Below, one piece after another: positions 62,647-64,000 of a stretch of 64,000 nt of DNA (positions are counted from its first letter, which is position 1; each line of letters begins with the position of its first letter). Below the pieces are notes generated by a model. That model searched no databases, was not told where the DNA came from, and saw only the letters and a list, made by a program, of their open reading frames with translations. The stretch is from RGIG6353 sp964650465 (lineage in GTDB: Bacteria; Bacillota; Clostridia; Oscillospirales; SIG627), in assembly GCA_964650465.1 (NCBI GenBank), contig CAZYTA010000006.1:1-64000 (forward strand), given 5' to 3'. A program made the translations under genes and the position numbers.

Positions 62647-64000
62647 TTACTTGTTAAGATTTGCCTTAAGAGTTTCAAGCTGTTCGCGGAGTTCCTTGGG
62701 AAGTCTGTCACCAAACTTCTTATAATGTTCCTCAATCTCGGCGGCTTCTGCAAGCCATGTATCCTTGTCAACAGTAAGAATGTCAACGAGAGTATCGCGA
62801 GAGAAGTCATTAAGGTCGGTAAGATCAATGTCATCAGGATTAGGCACGTATCCAATTGCTGTTTCAACAGCATCTACCTTATCCTCGCAACGGTCAATGA
62901 TCCAGTTGAGAACGCGCATGTTGTCGCCAAAACCGGGCCATACAAAATTACCATCATCGTCAGTTCTGAACCAGTTAACATTGAATATCTTAGGAGCCTT
63001 GTCACCAAGCTTTTTGCCCATGTCGAGCCAATGCTGGAAATAATCGCCCATGTGATATCCGCAGAAAGGAAGCATTGCCATAGGGTCACGTCTTACAACT
63101 CCTACTGCACCTGCTGCGGCAGCTGTTGTTTCAGATGCCATAGCAGAGCCGACAAATACACCATTCTCCCAGCTCTTTGACTGATATACAAGAGGAGCAG
63201 TCTTAGCACGGCGGCCACCGAAAATAATAGCAGAAATCGGAACGCCGGCACCCTTGTTGAATTCATCAGAAATACAAGGACAGTTTTCTGCAGGTGCGGT
63301 GAAACGGCTGTTAGGATGTGCTGCGCATGTTGACTTGTCAGCCTTGTCAAACTTAGAAGCATCCCATTTGTTGCCCTTCCAATCCATCGCATTCTGAGGA
63401 AGCTCCTTGTTGAGACCTTCCCACCAAACTGTATTGTCATCAAGGTTAAGACATACATTTGTAAAGATAGTATTCTTCTTTGTAGACTCAAGTGCATTGA
63501 AATTAGATTTTGCATTTGTACCGGGGGCAACACCGAAGAAACCATTTTCAGGGTTGATAGCGTAAAGACGTCCGTCCTCGCCTATTCTCATCCAAGCAAT
63601 ATCGTCACCAACTGTCCAAACCTTATATCCCTTTTTCTTGAGATATTCGGGAGGAATAAGCATTGCGAGATTTGTTTTACCGCAAGCAGAGGGAAAAGCA
63701 GCCGCAACATATTTAACTTCGCCCTTAGGATTCTCAAGTCCGAGGATAAGCATATGCTCTGCCATCCAGCCTTCCTTCCATCCCTGGTAAGAAGCAATTC
63801 TGAGAGCAAAACATTTTTTACCGAGAAGTACATTTCCGCCGTATCCGGAGTTTACTGAAATGATTGTGTTGTCTTCAGGGAACTGGCAGATATATCTGTT
63901 TTCGGGATCAATATCACACTTACAGTGCAGACATCTTACCCAGTCATTACTATCACCAAGGACATCAAAAACCTTAGGACTTACACGAGTCATGATTATC
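62647..64000 (-). CDS. pckA: Phosphoenolpyruvate carboxykinase (GTP type), C-terminal part
   Basis: Links oxaloacetate and PEP, in anaerobes often in the CO2-fixing direction. About 450 residues are visible; GTP-type enzymes have about 600, and the frame is open to the window edge, so the ATG at 63993 (MTRVSPKV, within the conserved RIMTR segment) is internal. Seen are the P-loop AAFPSACGKTNLAML, VGDDIAWM, FGVAPGTN with NPENGFFG, and the GTP-binding NWFRTDDDGNFVWPGFG. Confidence 0.93.
   Translation of the reverse strand, partial: IIMTRVSPKVFDVLGDSNDWVRCLHCKCDIDPENRYICQFPEDNTIISVNSGYGGNVLLGKKCFALRIASYQGWKEGWMAEHMLILGLENPKGEVKYVAAAFPSACGKTNLAMLIPPEYLKKKGYKVWTVGDDIAWMRIGEDGRLYAINPENGFFGVAPGTNAKSNFNALESTKKNTIFTNVCLNLDDNTVWWEGLNKELPQNAMDWKGNKWDASKFDKADKSTCAAHPNSRFTAPAENCPCISDEFNKGAGVPISAIIFGGRRAKTAPLVYQSKSWENGVFVGSAMASETTAAAAGAVGVVRRDPMAMLPFCGYHMGDYFQHWLDMGKKLGDKAPKIFNVNWFRTDDDGNFVWPGFGDNMRVLNWIIDRCEDKVDAVETAIGYVPNPDDIDLTDLNDFSRDTLVDILTVDKDTWLAEAAEIEEHYKKFGDRLPKELREQLETLKANLNK

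Noticed and set aside
62536..63180. 214-codon plus-strand frame opposite pckA
   Set aside because: Starts in the serC-pckA intergenic region but crosses the pckA terminator and coding sequence; no ribosome-binding site and Cys/His-rich shadow composition.

Overview
The window looks like chromosomal DNA of a low-GC, endospore-forming Firmicute of the class Clostridia. A Ruminococcaceae/Oscillospirales-like gut or rumen lineage would fit, but that is inference. Supporting signs are the spoVAC-spoVAD-spoVAE set, the rqcP-yabP-yabQ-divIC order beside hup and a SpoVB-like flippase, strong Shine-Dalgarno sites (AGGAGG), several TTG/GTG starts and many short hairpin terminators. I see no prophage, transposase, integrase or CRISPR array; almost all of it is core genome.

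Layout. 1-222 is the tail of a repeat-rich anchored surface protein. 417-6018 (minus) is a run from a phosphodiester glycosidase-like protein through a secreted stalk-like protein and a GIY-YIG protein into proB-proA-proC. 6147-16176 (plus) is a complete de novo UMP operon, pyrC-carA-carB-pyrK-pyrD-pyrF-pyrE-pyrB-pyrI, behind one strong promoter and a leader terminator. 16244-25070 holds a YD-repeat lipoprotein, uvrB-uvrA and a radical SAM/DUF2344 pair. 25154-28651 has a deacetylase-like membrane protein, a SipW-type peptidase-like protein, a P-loop protein, a sugar nucleotidyltransferase and tRNA-Thr(CGT). 28811-33832 is a 1673-residue relative of DUF4011 helicase-nucleases with degraded motifs. 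33882-37594 encodes membrane and cell-wall proteins and an archaeal-type phosphoglycerate mutase. 37611-41141 (minus) has a flavin reductase, the spoVA genes and a putative GME-fold protein. 41268-43120 has a Cys-rich mini-protein, prfB and a membrane protein. 43226-47464 (minus) is potABCD with a long structured leader. 47871-55850 is recJ-rel-dtd-hemZ and a flippase. 56013-57652 is hup-rqcP-yabP-yabQ-divIC. 57693-58538 is a fumarase alpha subunit. 58621-64000 (minus) has two membrane proteins, serC-serA and the 3' part of pckA.

How the genes work together. The pyr operon supplies every enzyme from bicarbonate to UMP plus the ATCase regulatory chain. Its CarA has lost both the catalytic Cys and the catalytic His of the glutaminase triad, so carbamoyl phosphate is probably made from free ammonia. 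potABCD forms a polyamine ABC importer whose binding protein carries a C-terminal membrane anchor instead of a lipid anchor.

Most notable: (1) the glutaminase-dead CarA inside an otherwise complete operon; (2) the intact but motif-degraded helicase-nuclease; (3) an unassigned structured leader upstream of potA with a loop that can pair with the leader's 5' part.
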